Source: Ephemerocybe angulata (lineage: Eukaryota; Basidiomycota; Agaricomycetes; Agaricales; Psathyrellaceae). From it: a stretch of DNA of 64,000 bases. The notes beneath the pieces are model-generated. The model was not told where the DNA came from and made no database searches. It saw only the letters and a list, made by a program, of their open reading frames with translations. A program made the position numbers and the translations under genes. Location of the stretch: positions 62,001 to 126,000 of the forward strand of contig JAACJK010000228.1 of assembly GCA_013368325.1 (NCBI GenBank), in the 5' to 3' direction. Below are positions 1 through 12,368 of the stretch, piece after piece. Within the stretch, counting starts at the first letter, position 1, and each line of letters opens with the position of its first letter.

Positions 1-2930
1 ATGCATATGCATATCGGTGTAAGTCCGGTGTGCTGGCCTTCCAATTATTAGTGTGACATGCCTGCTACCTTTAGGTACTAGTTCGGCAGCTATCCACCCT
101 CCAAGTCTGGCAACGCATAGACCGGACTCCCGTAAATGAAGGACGGGACACTTTTGGACCTGTGAAGATCGCCTAGAGCTTTACTTCATCCAGCCACCAT
201 GATCCACGGAAGCGACCACTGGTTCACGCATTGCTCCAAGTGGCATTGCTCCAAGCGTGATTGCTCAAATTAAGCGCCCGTCTTATGACCCATATATATC
301 CACCACCTGTCTTGTGTGGAGGTGGGGCTGTTTCTATATCTCTTGAACCCACTTGAACCTTCTACCCCTCTCTTTCTCAGCCCTGATCCAGATGTCTTCG
401 TGTCAAGGCAAATTGTGTGCTGCTGGAGGCACGGTTGTCGAGCACACTGCCAACACCATGTTCCGAGGCATTTATGACTCGGGTACTTTGCAGTCCCGGG
501 TGAGGTCGATGGCGCCAAGCTTTTCCCCCGCCGGTTGACGCTGTGCTCGGCCGCGTGTTGCCGTGATTGTGAACGGCATTTCCCAACCGCCATCTCCCCA
601 TCCCCACTCCTTCCAGTCAAACGACACCGAAACCCGACCACCATCTTCTGACTCCTTACTTATCTCGCGGGCCCTTACGATTGACGAGTTGCTTCCCCGG
701 CTCAACAGCCAACGCGGCCTCCTGACGTTACGACGAGACATATGCAAACGGGAGACGGAGGGCGGGGTCGCGTCCTCGAATATGTAGGGTGGGCAAGGTG
801 CGTCAGTATCTTATTCACATACATCTGGAGGATTGCTCATCTTGCGTTTAGTGCACAACAAGCGAAGATGTGCGCGATCCGGAGTTGGTAGCGAAGTTGA
901 AAGCGGAAGTCGCGTCTAGGCTCTCGACGTCGACTGGGGTTGTGAACAATGCTGGAGGCCCGGTCTTCGCTCATGCCGCACGCCACTGCACCTTTTCTGG
1001 TGCAGCCAGTACCTCCGCCGCCCCACCTCCAGCACCTGTTACGAAACCGACACCCACGCCGACTGCGACGACTGTCGTCCCTGCTAATACGATAGCGACG
1101 GCTGCGACTCCACTTCCCATTCAGAGAACATCGATTGAGACCTCTCTACCGCCCAAATCGCTCAATGGAGACGTACATGGACCTCACCGCCAGCCCTCCG
1201 CGTCGGCTTCGACTTCGAATTCAGTCCCCGGGTGCCCACAGCTCGAACAAGCCCATCCAGCCGACGCGTGCACAACATGACGGCCGTGTGCGCGAAGAGC
1301 TGAAAAGTTGGAGTAAGGTGGTCTTGCGTAGCTTGAAATGCGTGTGCTGACCTCGGCTCTGTTCAGCCAGCATCGCGCGCTCGTCGTCTCAAAGGCGTCG
1401 TGAGGTGGAAGGTTGGCGTGTTTGCGCACAGCCGAGTATGTTTTTATGTTTTCGGTTCAGGGGTGCCGTGGGTGGAGAGTTTGCCAGGCCTTTAGGATTT
1501 TCAGTACGTCGCAATTATGACCTATACAACACGCGCCATACTGATCACCACCCGACACCCAGCATCATCCGGATTCCACTTTCCAAGATCCCTCGAAATC
1601 GGCGCCTTTCCCTCGAGCTCTCGGTGCTGCGTTGGCCGTGTTGGTGCGATTCTGGAGGCCATGCTGACAGGCCGGGGGCCCGTTACGGCTATGAAAAGTC
1701 AGTGAGTGAACCGTGATGATCCATGCGTCGATGCTGAGCTTGCGTTCGCTTTTCTAGCTTTATGGGGTCGAATACGGACTGGTAAGTTGACTGGCACGAT
1801 TATTGTGCATGTAACTCACCTATTCCCTCGTTCCAGTCGTTCTAATTGCATGCAGGCGGCCATCGGCAGCGAGACTCGCTCACATTCGAAATCGAGGGGC
1901 TGGAATACGACTTGCGACGATTGTGAGACGCAGTCTGTGCATTTACGGTTGTGAATCCACCCTAGCGCGCTCAAACTGACGCTCTGACTGACCTTTCGAT
2001 GTTATAGGCCGAGATCGCGAGCGAGACGTGACTTGGAGCGACTCGACCATGACGGGTTGATTTCCTGGCGTGAATTTGGATGTTTAGTTGAGTGAAGGAG
2101 GGTACTTGTGCTGCTGTACCCGTCGTAGAAGTGCAGGGCCCGATTTGAATGTGGTGGTGTGTGCAGGAGTGTGCTGACTGGGATGGGAGGCGTGTCACGG
2201 CCATCTCTGTGGGTGCCATTTTGACTTGAAGGTGCGTTGAGCTGGAGAATCGAGGTGGGGATGAGCTTCGAGAGGCTTAGCCTTTGGCACCCCATCCCTG
2301 TGAAAGTCTCTTCCCTCCTGTTAAGCAAACAGGTGCATTAGCGCTTTGAACCTGAGCCGTTGCAGGCACTTGCTTCTATGCAGGTCGGGAAATTCAAACC
2401 AACCCTAAAGGTGAGCCTTTTTCCGAGTTTCCCCATTCTTACCTTCCAGCTGACTGCTTCCACCAGGACTTCAGCGTGAGGGTGCTTGAACTCTTCTGTC
2501 AGAATCCCATCGTGGGTTAGCTAGACGGGATACATATTGTAGTTGCTATTTCTTTCTCCTAATACACTGGGTTTTTGTCCAACCCGTGGCGATCACAGCC
2601 CACACCCAAAATGCCGAGAATCCAATTGCCGTGCGCAGCATCGACCGCTTTACCACAGGTCAACAAAGATGGAGGGCATTCTGATTATACTGCCAGTATA
2701 CGGGAATATATTTCCCTAGATTGCGACACTGGCATTGCATTTTTATATATGAATCGGGGAGCAACCATCGGGTACCTCAACGGCAGTCCGAAACCTTCAA
2801 CACGGGGGCAAGTGGGATCTGCGTAACTTTGATTTCTCAAGGTTCCCAGTCAAGCCTAGCCTTAAAGTATATTACATTTTTGGCACTCAAAGAGTACGTG
2901 GTCAAACATTTCTGGCAATTCGACTTCACG
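1..2930. other. No confident gene; weak coding-like fragments
   Basis: No protein family is recognisable here. Short open stretches on the + strand look partly coding: one from about 391 ends at a good GTGAGG donor near 511, and one around 870-1280 is Ala/Pro/Thr-rich. I could not join them into a frame-keeping gene, since the candidate exon near 600-787 runs into a stop before a usable donor. This could be a decayed gene or an intron-rich gene cut by the window edge. I do not assign a function. Confidence 0.4.
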
Positions 2931-4523
2931 ATGGCCGGGCAACATCCGACGTTCTCTGATCCGATCCCTGGCCAGAAACTCGCTGAACGCCACGACAAAT
3001 TTGGGCAATCACCACCATCACCATCACCACCACCACCAAGAACAAGCTCAAACATGGACGATTCAGCTTTAAGCAACACCATGTCGTCCTACGTGGACAC
3101 CGACACTCTGGTCCCTGAGCCCGAAACGCCTACCGGAGCAGGAATTGCGGACACCAATGATATTACCGACGACCTTGTATTTCTGGAAGAACATGCGGTG
3201 GAGCACGGGGGATACTCTGACATATTCCATGGAGAGCTGACATTGGCAGTCGAAGAGGGAGAGAAGGGGAAGAGTAAGCAGGTGAGTAAGCAACACATGC
3301 TGCGAGTGGGCGCCGACAACCGCGCTCGTCTGCGTAGTGAACCTTGCACTAGTGGACAGATGCTTACAGCCATCATTGAAACGTAGGAAACGGTGCAGGT
3401 AGCTATCAAGGCACTACGCGCATTCTCAAGAGAGAGACTTGACATCGAGAGGGCTCAAAAGGTGAGTATCTGGCTACCGCAAATTCCTTTATTTGGTCCC
3501 GTTTTCGTTTTTACTCGTTTTTGGCACGACATTTCGTACTCATGTCAGCCTCAGCGCCTGAACCGTGAGGTCTATGTTCTGAAACGACTTCGACATGAGA
3601 ATATTGCACAGTTCTTCGGTATCTCTTTCATGCATGATATACGCCCCTGCATTGTAATCAGGTGGTACTCCAATAGCACGGGCCCCAGGTACATCGAAAA
3701 GAACCAGGGTGTTGACCGCCTGGCATTGGTCAGTGAAAGTAGTTCAATTGAGCTCAAGTCATACATATTGAGAGAGGGAATGATATAGGTGCGCGACATC
3801 GCGGCAGGGCTGAGCTATTTACACAATCTCCAACCGCCGATTATTCATGGCGATGTCAAAGGGGTGCGTGCAGCTCATTTACGACGGTTTAATCCAATTA
3901 CACTATACTGACTAAACTACAATGAATTGCTAGTCCAACACTCTGGTAACAGACGACGGTCGTGCTGTTATCTCCGATTTTGGCCTGTCTATGGCAATCG
4001 AGGAGTATGCGGGTCCAACGGGCTTCGCGACCACCACCATTAGTGGAAGTATGAGGTGGTGTGCCCCAGAACTCCTCTTCGAGAACATTCCGGAGGCGAA
4101 TCTAAATACTGCCGATAGCTCTCTAGAAGGCTCGAATCCTGTCGAAGGTGCTCTGCCGACGCTCGAGTCAGACATCTGGGCACTCGCCTGCGTAGCATAT
4201 GAGGTTAGTCAATAGTAGTTCCCGAACAACGAAGCCATACAGATGAAATTAACTGAATCGGACCACATTAATAGCTCTTCACTGGAAACAATCCTTACCC
4301 TGATGATCGCTATGACTGGCACGTAATTCATGCTATTACGAACCGCCGACTTCCCTCCAGCAAGAAGCTTTCTGAAGGGCGCGATCGGTGGCTAAAAGAC
4401 TCCATAGAGCTTTATGGAGTGCTTCTGGGATGCTGGTCTTTCTGCCCTGAAGAGAGACCTTCAATGTGCGAGGTGGTTGATAGGCTGCTCAAAACCACCA
4501 CAGCAAAATACATAGAGTGCTGA
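2931..4523 (+). CDS. Protein kinase, TKL-like, agaricomycete type
   Basis: Predicted 397-residue serine/threonine or dual-specificity kinase. Exons 2931-3281, 3387-3461, 3555-3728, 3789-3863, 3934-4203 and 4275-4523 are joined by five introns of 60-105 nt and keep frame throughout. The catalytic domain starts after a low-complexity N-terminus of about 75 residues: a glycine loop GGYSDIFHG, VAIK (Lys125), catalytic loop HGDVKGSN (Asp222), DFG (240-242) and an APE-type CAPELL. HGD in place of HRD is common in the tyrosine-kinase-like families expanded in mushrooms. The intron 3462-3554 is 93 nt without stops, so a retained-intron isoform would stay open; splicing restores the usual spacing between the alphaC helix and the REVYVLKRL strand. 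No regulatory domain is visible beside the kinase domain. Substrate and pathway cannot be inferred. Confidence 0.88.
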
Positions 4524-5613
4524 CCCAGAACCCCCAGTGCTTGCATTCCGCCGTGTTGAAATACTGCGACCTTAGCCTAAGGTCATTGTAGACCTCGTCT
4601 TACTACTTATTCAACTCCAAATCTACTCTGCCTTGATCGTGAGGGACGAAGTAGGATGCTAATTTAGTGACCGCGTGCAGCGTCGCAAAATCGTCAGAAC
4701 GGGTTTGTTGTCTACCTCTCGCCGCTACCCCATTCTCCCAAATGCCTGCTTCTCGCGAAATCATCAATATTCAGATATGGTCATTGTTTTACCAGTATCA
4801 TGCAGTCTCTGATGAACAGCGACACAGGCTGGAAACCAAGTACGTGCACTCCGATCCGTGATGTCGGTTGCTGGGAGATGGTATTGATTTAAGTGACGCT
4901 CTGTTAGGTCGGAGAGACTTTCTGGCGTATGCTCTTGGCCGAGCATGGGCTAGACAACCGGGTCGACACGTACTTCGACGATATAGAGAGCCCAGGCGCG
5001 ACGGATTCCAGTTTTTAGCGTGCAAATGATTGATATTGACCACGTCCGGGCAAAATCCATTGGTAATGTAATGCCTGTTACCTTCTTCAATAACTGTTCA
5101 ATACTACTCGAATGCGCAAGGATACGAGCATGTGCTGTGTAGTATTGGTAATAGGCATTGCCGCTAGTCGGCCTTACAGATGTTATATATTATGACGGCC
5201 TCTCACATTAAGCGCTCAAATAAGCGCCTCGGGGCAGTACAAGTTCCCGAGTTGAAGTAGCATACTATTTACACCTTATGTATCCCCATCTTTATGGAAA
5301 GTTATGATGGATAAACTGAGTGCGGACGATGACGCGCCTGCGCTCGAGCAACAACGTGTTAAGGGATATGATACCAGTGGGCAAGTAAGCTCGACAAAAT
5401 GCGATCAGCCGCATAACACCGCCCATATGATACATTCGACTCCATAGATACATGTATGGTAGGGAGCTAATATACAGAGCTCGTCGCAAACGCATAAAGG
5501 GTGGTTCGAATCCTACTGTATTCGACATGGTGAGGCTCCGCCACCGTAAGCCCAGACATTGACACCAATGCTTGTGGTCTACAGGGTTTAGGACCGAAGT
5601 GAGTGTTTGCACT
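4524..5613. other. Intergenic, no gene seen
   Basis: About 1.1 kb with no supported gene on either strand. It contains two close copies of an AAGCGC-type motif (around 5212-5230) that recurs in other intergenic stretches of this window. Confidence 0.5.
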
Positions 5614-6353
5614 TCAGACGAGTGCAATGACTGACTCTGGTATCGCATCTGCTCGCCCTGATGAGCCTTCGCTCAGTAAAGGTTCCCCGTTTAAAACGGA
5701 TGCTTCGCCCTGCGATCGTTTAGACGCCAGTGACCCCGTATAGTTCGGGTATTTGACACGATGCTCCGCAAAATCCGCGTATAGAGTAGCTGTGAACGTA
5801 GACAGTGTCGGCCCATCGAGGTTTAAATCCCAATCTAGACACCTACACATCTCTCGCTCCATTTGATTGAGGTCCTGTAGCTTGTAGTTTCCTTTGAATA
5901 TGGAGCACCAGCCTTTGTTCCAGTACACACTGTCACAAAGCACCTTCGAGGCAATCATGTACGCAACAATGAAGAGCCGGTGTCCGGAATATCCTCCAAG
6001 ATTGCCCAACCGCAACTTTAGCCGGTCAATCAACACGAGTGACCCAAAGGCCACAGAAGAATCGAGGGCTGCATGACGGAGTGCATAGGAAACATGGGTG
6101 AGGAGGTCACTGAACGACTTGGATCTGGTGTGGGGTCGGTTCTCAGGACGGGCGAACAGGTGTGTGATGTAACGGGAACATATCCGAGCGGTCCTATCTA
6201 GCTCGGTGTCATCAGGTGGCTCCGGTTCTCTGTGGGTCACTCCGTGAGCCTTGAAACATGTTCAACTTTCAGTTCGTAGACGGGTTATGTATCACGTACA
6301 GTATTTCTTGAAGCCTTCGTAGCCCCACGACGTCTTCTGTTCCGCTTACCCAT
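5614..6353 (-). CDS. Cyclin, Pho80/Pcl (PREG) type
   Basis: Predicted 229-residue cyclin in two exons, 6353-6300 and 6249-5614. The single 50-nt intron has a GTACGT donor and a CAAG acceptor; the short first exon gives a basic start (MGKRNRRRRG). The cyclin-box core is clear: ICSRYITHLF, then helices around SYALRHAALDSSVAFGSLVLIDRL, an IVAYMIASKVLCDSVYWNKGW segment and LNQMEREMCRCLDWDLNL. This last motif is typical of Pcl-type cyclins, which partner Pho85/CDK5-like kinases, so a role in CDK control linked to nutrients or the cell cycle is inferred from family only. The acceptor is weaker than average but is the only one that avoids an in-frame stop. The tail after the cyclin box is short and unremarkable. 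Confidence 0.85.
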
Positions 6354-6668
6354 CGTCGATCAATGGATACTGGCCCGCGCCAAGAGTGTGCGATAGGGAG
6401 CAGAAGGGGAAGGGGTCCTCCACCAATATATATAGGGATGTGACTGGTATACTACATTGGCACTTATCACGACAATGCTCTTACTCCGAGGAAATACCGG
6501 TCGAGCCTCACCACATGTTACATCGCAATCGATTGTATTCCATGATATCTCGTGGTTACACGCCCGCAGGTTAGGTGCAGTCTTCATAGATACCATCCTC
6601 TCCAAACACGCCAGGTGGGCTAACCAAGACAATTTCAGGGGGGTCGGTACTTGAGGTTGAATAATCAC

Positions 6669-7858
6669 TCACAAATAATCACCTTCTCCTGACGACACAC
6701 TCCCGTCGACCAGCTGCATCGCCTGGAACCGCGCACGATCGTATAAGGCTGGAGTGGCAATAAAAGGCAGCTGAAAACAGGATGTCTAGCGACAAGAGGA
6801 ATCGGCGCGGGATAGCATAGCTCACCGTAGTACAAACGCCGAATATTGGATTGTAGCCTAAATTTAAAGCCAATTGGTCGGCCGTCTGGAGGATATGGTT
6901 CAATATATCTCTCTTTCGTAGGCCCAAAAGAGTGACTGGGAAGCTGTCTGCCAAAGACGTCAGTTCGTGACCGGGGCAGAAGATAACGAAAACCTAGATA
7001 CCAGACATGAATCTGCTCTCGATGTTGACCGCTTCTAAGATAATTTGTTGTACGGTAGATTCTTCCGGTACCAACTTCATATGCCGAAGCAAGGAGCATG
7101 CGAAGTCGGTGTGCATAGCTGCATCTTTGGAGATGAGATCGATCGTCTTACACAATCCAGGCATCTTCTCTTTGTGCCTGAACCAAGCCACGATTGCAGT
7201 AGATGAAGACGAGAATATCCATTCCACACATGCGTATGCAGCTAGCCTCTCCGATAGGGGCAGAGCGGCGTCCAGGACGCGACTCACAGCCCAGTTGTAT
7301 TTGGCGAAAAAGGAAGGTACTCCTTCAGACCACTCCAATAATGTGGCCTTCTCTCGATCGTCCCTGATTATAACATCAAAGAGTCGAGAGTAAGCCTCGG
7401 AGTGTATGTCTTCACTGTAGCAAATATCAGCTTCACTCGTGACAATTGAGGGAAAAAAGGCCTGACGTTATTTTCTGGAATGCGTAGAAGAACTTTACTT
7501 CCGTGATAGAGAAATTCCGGGAAAATCGCTCGACCAAACTATTACCAGTGAAACCGTACGCGGATACGAGGAAGACAAGAACCCGAGAGAGGACGTGCCT
7601 CTCGGCAGGGGTCATCCTCGTTGCCCAGTGTTGCACGTCTGTGCCAAGGGCAAAGTCTGATGGTCGCCAAAACGCGTCTCTTGAATCCAGATACATTTTC
7701 CACAGCTGATATAAATCAGATTCTGCAATCGAGCACAAGGATTCATGTATGGTACATACCCAAGGATATTGAAGAGGATATACATCCCGAGTCTTGCGAA
7801 GCGCGTCCAGATCTTCTATGGGGTCCACACCCAGCGGCTGCGCACTCGATATAGACAT
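6669..7858 (-). CDS. Ribonucleotide reductase small-subunit homologue, incomplete metal site
   Basis: Predicted 342 residues in four exons (7858-7467, 7414-7002, 6947-6826, 6770-6669) with introns of 52-55 nt. Along its length it matches class I R2: a WxxSD..LGTDVQHW segment, ERHVLSRVLVFL, NSLVERFS, FYAFQ, EDIHSEAY, VEWIFSS, MPGL..LISKD, HTDFACSLLRH and SFPVTLLGL. Aligned by eye to mouse R2, the ligands E170, H173, E233 and H270 are kept (E132, H135, E195, H232), and the radical tyrosine is kept (Y139). D139 and E267 are both alanine (A70, A229). The C-terminal tail ends GDYL instead of an acidic tail ending in DF. It may be a non-catalytic beta subunit comparable in role to yeast Rnr4, a decayed duplicate, or a protein with another metal. 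A canonical R2 should exist elsewhere in the genome. Confidence 0.88.
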
Positions 7859-8478
7859 GCTCTAGCTTGCAGAGGGTGATGTTATGCAGTGAAGGGGTTA
7901 GGAACTGTTGCTAAATGCGAGTGAACGTGCGATATTTATAGTATCATTTCTCCTTGCTCGAGGTATACAAGGATTGAAAGGCCTTTCAAGGGGAAGTCGG
8001 TCGGGATATCAAGTCTAGAGTAAAATGAGGGCCAAGTGCTCGTCACTGTCGAGGGGAGACCGAAAACGGTGGTGGAAGTGCAGTCCAAACGAACTGTTTC
8101 TCCTAGATAACACCGATCAATGTGATGTCAGGATGATCGCATGCGGAGATTGCCCCCCATGCCCACGACACCACTACCACCACCATCACCACCACCACCA
8201 CCACTACCACCACCATCACCACCACCACCACCACCACCACCACCACCACCACCACCACACCACCCTGAATGAAATCGTCGCGGATAACGATATGAGCTAG
8301 TGTCTACTGAATTGGATGGGTAGGTATCACGGAGTCATAAGGGACCGATGATCGAAGACATAACCAATTCAACATTCGACTGTCTATGGCTTTTGAACGT
8401 AAGGATTTGACTCAACACTCTCCATGAATCCTGCTGATATACGGCTCATTTAAAATAGCCAGCGCACAGAGAGTCTCT
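7859..8478. other. Intergenic with a CAC-repeat core
   Basis: Shared upstream region of the R2-like gene (minus strand) and the ORF at 8479. A TATAAATA sequence lies near 7934-7942 on the minus strand, at a plausible core-promoter distance from the R2-like start. Apart from the microsatellite listed separately, nothing else is supported. Confidence 0.4.
8169..8264 (+). repeat. (CAC)n trinucleotide microsatellite
   Basis: Nearly uninterrupted CAC/ACC triplets with a few CTAC and CATC interruptions. Read on the + strand they give a histidine run inside an open frame (8025-8300), which I regard as a by-product of the repeat and not a gene. Confidence 0.9.
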
Positions 8479-8889
8479 ATGAGCTCAGATGGCGATACTC
8501 TGACCATGGACCCGTACCACACCCAGCTCAATCGCCTATCAGAAGAATACGACTTCCATGGAATCGTGCAACGCCTTGTCGTAGGCGACGCCCGCCTCAC
8601 CGACCCTAGATCACTTGTACTGAGTTTCCCAGTAAAGGAGCTTATGCGACTCTATCCTAACATGGAACACCACGACCTGAAGATGCTCGCACAGTTCCAC
8701 GGTATACGACCCACGCGCCACGAATCAGAGCAAGATATGAGGAATCTGATAGAACGGCATCGATGCGAGTCTATCTGCGGCTCCCATCTCATGGCCTTCC
8801 GACAGCGGAAGGATCCACCACACGTCGAGCCATGGATGGCACTATCTGCAGCTTCCAGTTGGCCCACGCTGAACGACCCCAATGTTTGA
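8479..8889 (+). CDS. Short ORF matching the N-terminus of a Helitron protein
   Basis: An intact 136-residue ORF. From residue about 23 to its end it aligns with residues about 24-140 of the Helitron protein encoded at 27841-33879. Shared blocks include YDFHGI, RLTDP, DDL/HDLKMLA.FH, a CxSxCGS(H/M)L.AFR segment and P..W..L.A. The Rep and helicase domains are absent, and the ORF ends soon after the region of similarity. It could be a truncated Helitron, a captured gene fragment, or an independent gene of the same N-terminal domain. Synonymous drift with an open frame suggests it has not simply decayed. The function of this N-terminal domain is not known to me. Confidence 0.6.
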   Translation: MSSDGDTLTMDPYHTQLNRLSEEYDFHGIVQRLVVGDARLTDPRSLVLSFPVKELMRLYPNMEHHDLKMLAQFHGIRPTRHESEQDMRNLIERHRCESICGSHLMAFRQRKDPPHVEPWMALSAASSWPTLNDPNV

Positions 8890-9118
8890 GTCTGAGTACG
8901 TCGATTCTTTGTTCCATATTGGAATTAGCTTGCTAAATGAATGGGGACATTCTCGGATAGGTCCCCGAGTTGTGTACCTTAGGGTGGAATGACGAGCATT
9001 ACCAACTATGCAAGGCGTCTACCGCTGGCACAGATTCGGTCAGACACATGTATATTCGTGTTCAACTCGGCCACATCAATGAGCACAATTTACTCGTTTC
9101 AAGTAGCCTAGCAGCCGA

Positions 9119-10298
9119 TCATGGGAAGTAACGCTTCCAAGTATCAGACGATGTGTTATCCAGACTCGGAGGTGTATCGCCGTTCCACTGGATGGGTTGT
9201 ATGAGGTTTTCCTTCCCTATATTATTGATAACCCACCCCTCGTCGGATATATAGACTGCGGGTGGGTCTTGCAGTCTTAGAAGTCCCATCCGAGTATCAA
9301 GACCCAATCGCCAGACTATCATTGGTTCTGATACTCTCGGAGAAGGGACAATGGCGTGGTTGATGCCTATGTGTAGGCCATCATTCGTGGTTCGATATTC
9401 GTGATGACAAGAACCGTGTGCAGGCTCGGAATGCCAGTTTGCATGACTGCTGTGTAGCGCACTACAATCGTCTACCAACAGCAGCCCAGCTGCACCCCAA
9501 CGATTTACTTTGTCATAACAGTGTATATGTGGCCGGGAGGTTCGGATATTGCGGAGACCTATATGGATTTCGGTCAATCGATCGTGACAACCACGACGGC
9601 TGGGTTACATACCAAGAAGACTTGCGGTAAGATGTGGGTAGAATGAAATGACATCGTGCCCGGTGATGCAGTTCATGAGCGCAGTATTATGAAAGAAAAA
9701 GATGGGTACAAGAGGGGATGGCGAGTTCGACTCCACGAGACTGATAGCTGAACCAGATGCAACATGTCTGTAATGTTGAACTTGATACACCCCGTTGGTC
9801 AGTTCGAAGGCGTCATCCCGCCTCAGATTATTAGGCGGCACGGCATCTCCGGACAACGGCACCAATTCGATTTCCTTTGACATTGTCAGAAGGGAGCCGG
9901 CTGCTTCCGCCTTTCCGAATGGACAATATAAATTTATGTCCTTCGGGACGCATGTCCCAGGAGTGACCACCTCCAGCGCAACTGACCCAGAGATGATGGT
10001 ACCAGTCGCTCTCATCATCTCTAAGATCAGGTCTGGCTCGAGGCCAAATCTTGCAAGCGACTTGATAATTCTTCCTCTGACATGATTCTGTATGGAAGAG
10101 CTTGGGGACGCTAGACCGAGGAGAGCGTGGAGGTCGCGAAGAGGCAGATACTCCAAAATGCATTCTTGGATGTCCGAAGGGTACAACTTGCCGCCAATCT
10201 CTGCGACAAGTCGATTAGCTAGGAAATATGATGACTAGATAGGCATAATGTGCACCTAGAAACTGAGATGGCTGCACAGTAGATGTGTTTCTTGCCAT
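9119..10298 (-). CDS. Nucleotidyltransferase-like family protein, copy 1
   Basis: Predicted 356 residues in three exons (10298-10256, 10200-9613, 9558-9119). A 14-codon first exon, an F-box-like helical stretch (residues about 20-60) and a signature IISGSVALEVV...KDINLY follow in order. Residues 86-87 (GS) and D102/N104 match the GS...DxD layout of nucleotidyltransferase folds, but the second acidic residue is Asn. The paralogue at 19247 shares the short first exon and the intron before a GL(R/H)N motif, which supports both splice sites. The family is spread over the 9-27 kb region in four diverged copies. Function is not known; enzymatic activity is doubtful in this copy. Confidence 0.72.
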
Positions 10299-10687
10299 TG
10301 CAAAGCGAAGGGAATGGTGGCCTTGAGCAGTCGAGCCCATACAAGTACGGGCGAATTTAAGTGAAAGGTGAGCGAGTACGGATGCTGATATTGTTAGTCC
10401 GACGTAAACCCTGCAGGCACAAGGGCAAAACTGCGTATCTATCGACAATGCGTCGTATATTAACGACCTGTGCGAGATATCAATCGAAGACGGACTCTTT
10501 TCAGTATATGTAGAGGGACCATCCCAAGGCGTCCACGCAAGGAGTAGCGAGGTGTCCAAGTAAACATCATCAAAGACATTTTAGCGCTTAAATGCTATCA
10601 AGACTGCCGTAATGTACACAGACCACACCACCCCCACCACCCCCACCACCACCGCCAAATCTACATAAGTGAACACATGTCAACCGA
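10299..10687. other. Intergenic between two minus-strand genes
   Basis: No gene is supported. It carries the CCACC microsatellite at 10622-10655 and a GCGCTTAAAT motif near 10583. Confidence 0.4.
10622..10655. repeat. CCACC-type microsatellite
   Basis: Short run of ACC/CCCC units just downstream of the F-box gene. Non-coding. Confidence 0.8.
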
Positions 10688-11830
10688 TTATCTGGGGTGT
10701 ACGATGGTGTATACACGATGACGGAATTGTTCACCAAAAATGTTTCCCCAGAAACACGAGGCCGATTCGAGAGGTGCGTGTCGGAAGCGGCCTGAATTGT
10801 CGATCTCAAACAAATTGTTCCCGACCCCCAGGCGGACGAGTCTTGTGTGCTTTGATGCTATGCTCTCCATTTGTCGATCTATCGCAACTCGTGTAAGACT
10901 CTCAAAATTGTTGTGCGGAAAGCTAATTGCTTTCTCAGGGACACGGTAGATGTGCCGTATATTTAACACAATATTTCTAGCACGGGGAAATGAAGGCGAA
11001 GATTCACCCAGGAGGTCTAACACATCCTAACGAGATAAGGTCAATACTACTATACCAATATTATTAGATGGTTTACCTGCCTTTACAACCAGATGCGGCT
11101 GTTCTAGGGCAAGATTCGTTAAGTTAGGGAATGTGGCGGATAGATGATGGACAACAAAAGATGTGTGCATGCTGCTGTTTAATCGAATACTGAGAGTTTC
11201 GAGAGACAGGCCGAGCAAGGAGCCATCCGCATTGGATATGAACTCGACGAAATCCGATCGCTTAAAGACCGCGAGTATATCGAGCTCAGTAATACTTCGG
11301 TGGGCCGCTAAACTGAGAAATCGAGCCGAACCCTCGATCCTGAGATACATCAAATTTGGAAGAGTCAATGGAGTGTAATCTCGACCGCACGCAATATCTC
11401 GAAGAGCGTGTACTGGGTGCTTAGATATTCGAGTTAACCCGGCCTTCTTCATGCAATCGAGGAGATGGGAAGACCCAGGCGGGTCGACATCCATACATAG
11501 GCTGCGTAAATTAGCAGCCCGATGAAGTAGATCGCAGAACAGTGACGACAACAAAAAGATGTCGCTGTCGTGCCAACCTCTGTACCACAGACGCTTGATC
11601 TGAAGTAGGGACCGGTTAGCATGGTCTGATCCAGATAGAAGTGCAGTCAGTAGCTTTCTCCCGTTGGAGCCTCCTACAACAAGCGAGGTATACCGTACAG
11701 CTTCAGCCACAAGCGCCAGTCGGCGACAAGATAGCATGAAGGAAGTTAGGTCACGCTGTGCCGTTGAGACATATTCGGCAATATCGTCAAGGGTCTCACT
11801 GGCTAAGGATAATATGGTAGAATTAGTCAT
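10688..11830 (-). CDS. F-box/LRR-like protein
   Basis: Predicted 360 residues in two exons, 11830-11077 and 11016-10688. The start chosen is the ATG directly before an F-box-like segment (LASETLDDIAEYVSTAQRDLTSFMLSCRRLALVAE); an in-frame upstream ATG at 11917 would add an unrelated leader. Leu-rich stretches such as LPNLMYLRIEG, LSLETLSIRL and FPNLTNLALEQPHL fit irregular LRRs that bind substrate for SCF ubiquitin ligases in this class. The intron 11017-11076 uses a GTAAAC donor; a nearby alternative pair (ending at CTG before GTTGTA) also keeps frame, so the exact junction is open. A TATAAATA box lies about 50 nt upstream of the start on the minus strand. Confidence 0.75.
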
Positions 11831-12368
11831 GACGGGGCTGTCTGGATACGGACACGCACAGAGCCAAATTTGCTCTGTATTTATACCGCTTCTAAGAACG
11901 TCCCAGCCGAACGGCATATAGTCGAGGCTGATAGAGGTCGATATATGACACAGAACTCCTAGGTAGTCGATCGGACGTTTCGAAAGTCCAGTGCTTGTGT
12001 GAAAGGTCGGCTACTCAAGATGACACCCATCCCAACGACGTCGCAGGTGAATTCCCGGCATTATTTCAAGGACTCCCTGCTCGTGGGGACCTCGCGAGGA
12101 TGCATGCTGTCGCAGGCGATACTAGTGGGACCATAATTCCTCGATATACCGCTTGTATGCAATGCGTTCCAGACGTTGGGACACTTACTCCGAGGTTACA
12201 GCGATCTAAAAGACGATAGCTGCCAGCCAGATCGGGAAACTTCAGGCTATGAGATCCTTATGACAATAGTCACGTTGAAAGTCCAAGAAATAGTTATAAG
12301 TTGGCGGCTTTGGACAATTGCTTCTATATGTTCAGATTCCTCTGTCGGCTTTATCATATCATCGGACT

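Noticed and set aside
8025..8300. 91-residue histidine-rich ORF
   Set aside because: Its His run is a direct translation of the CAC microsatellite; there is no splice context or conserved part.
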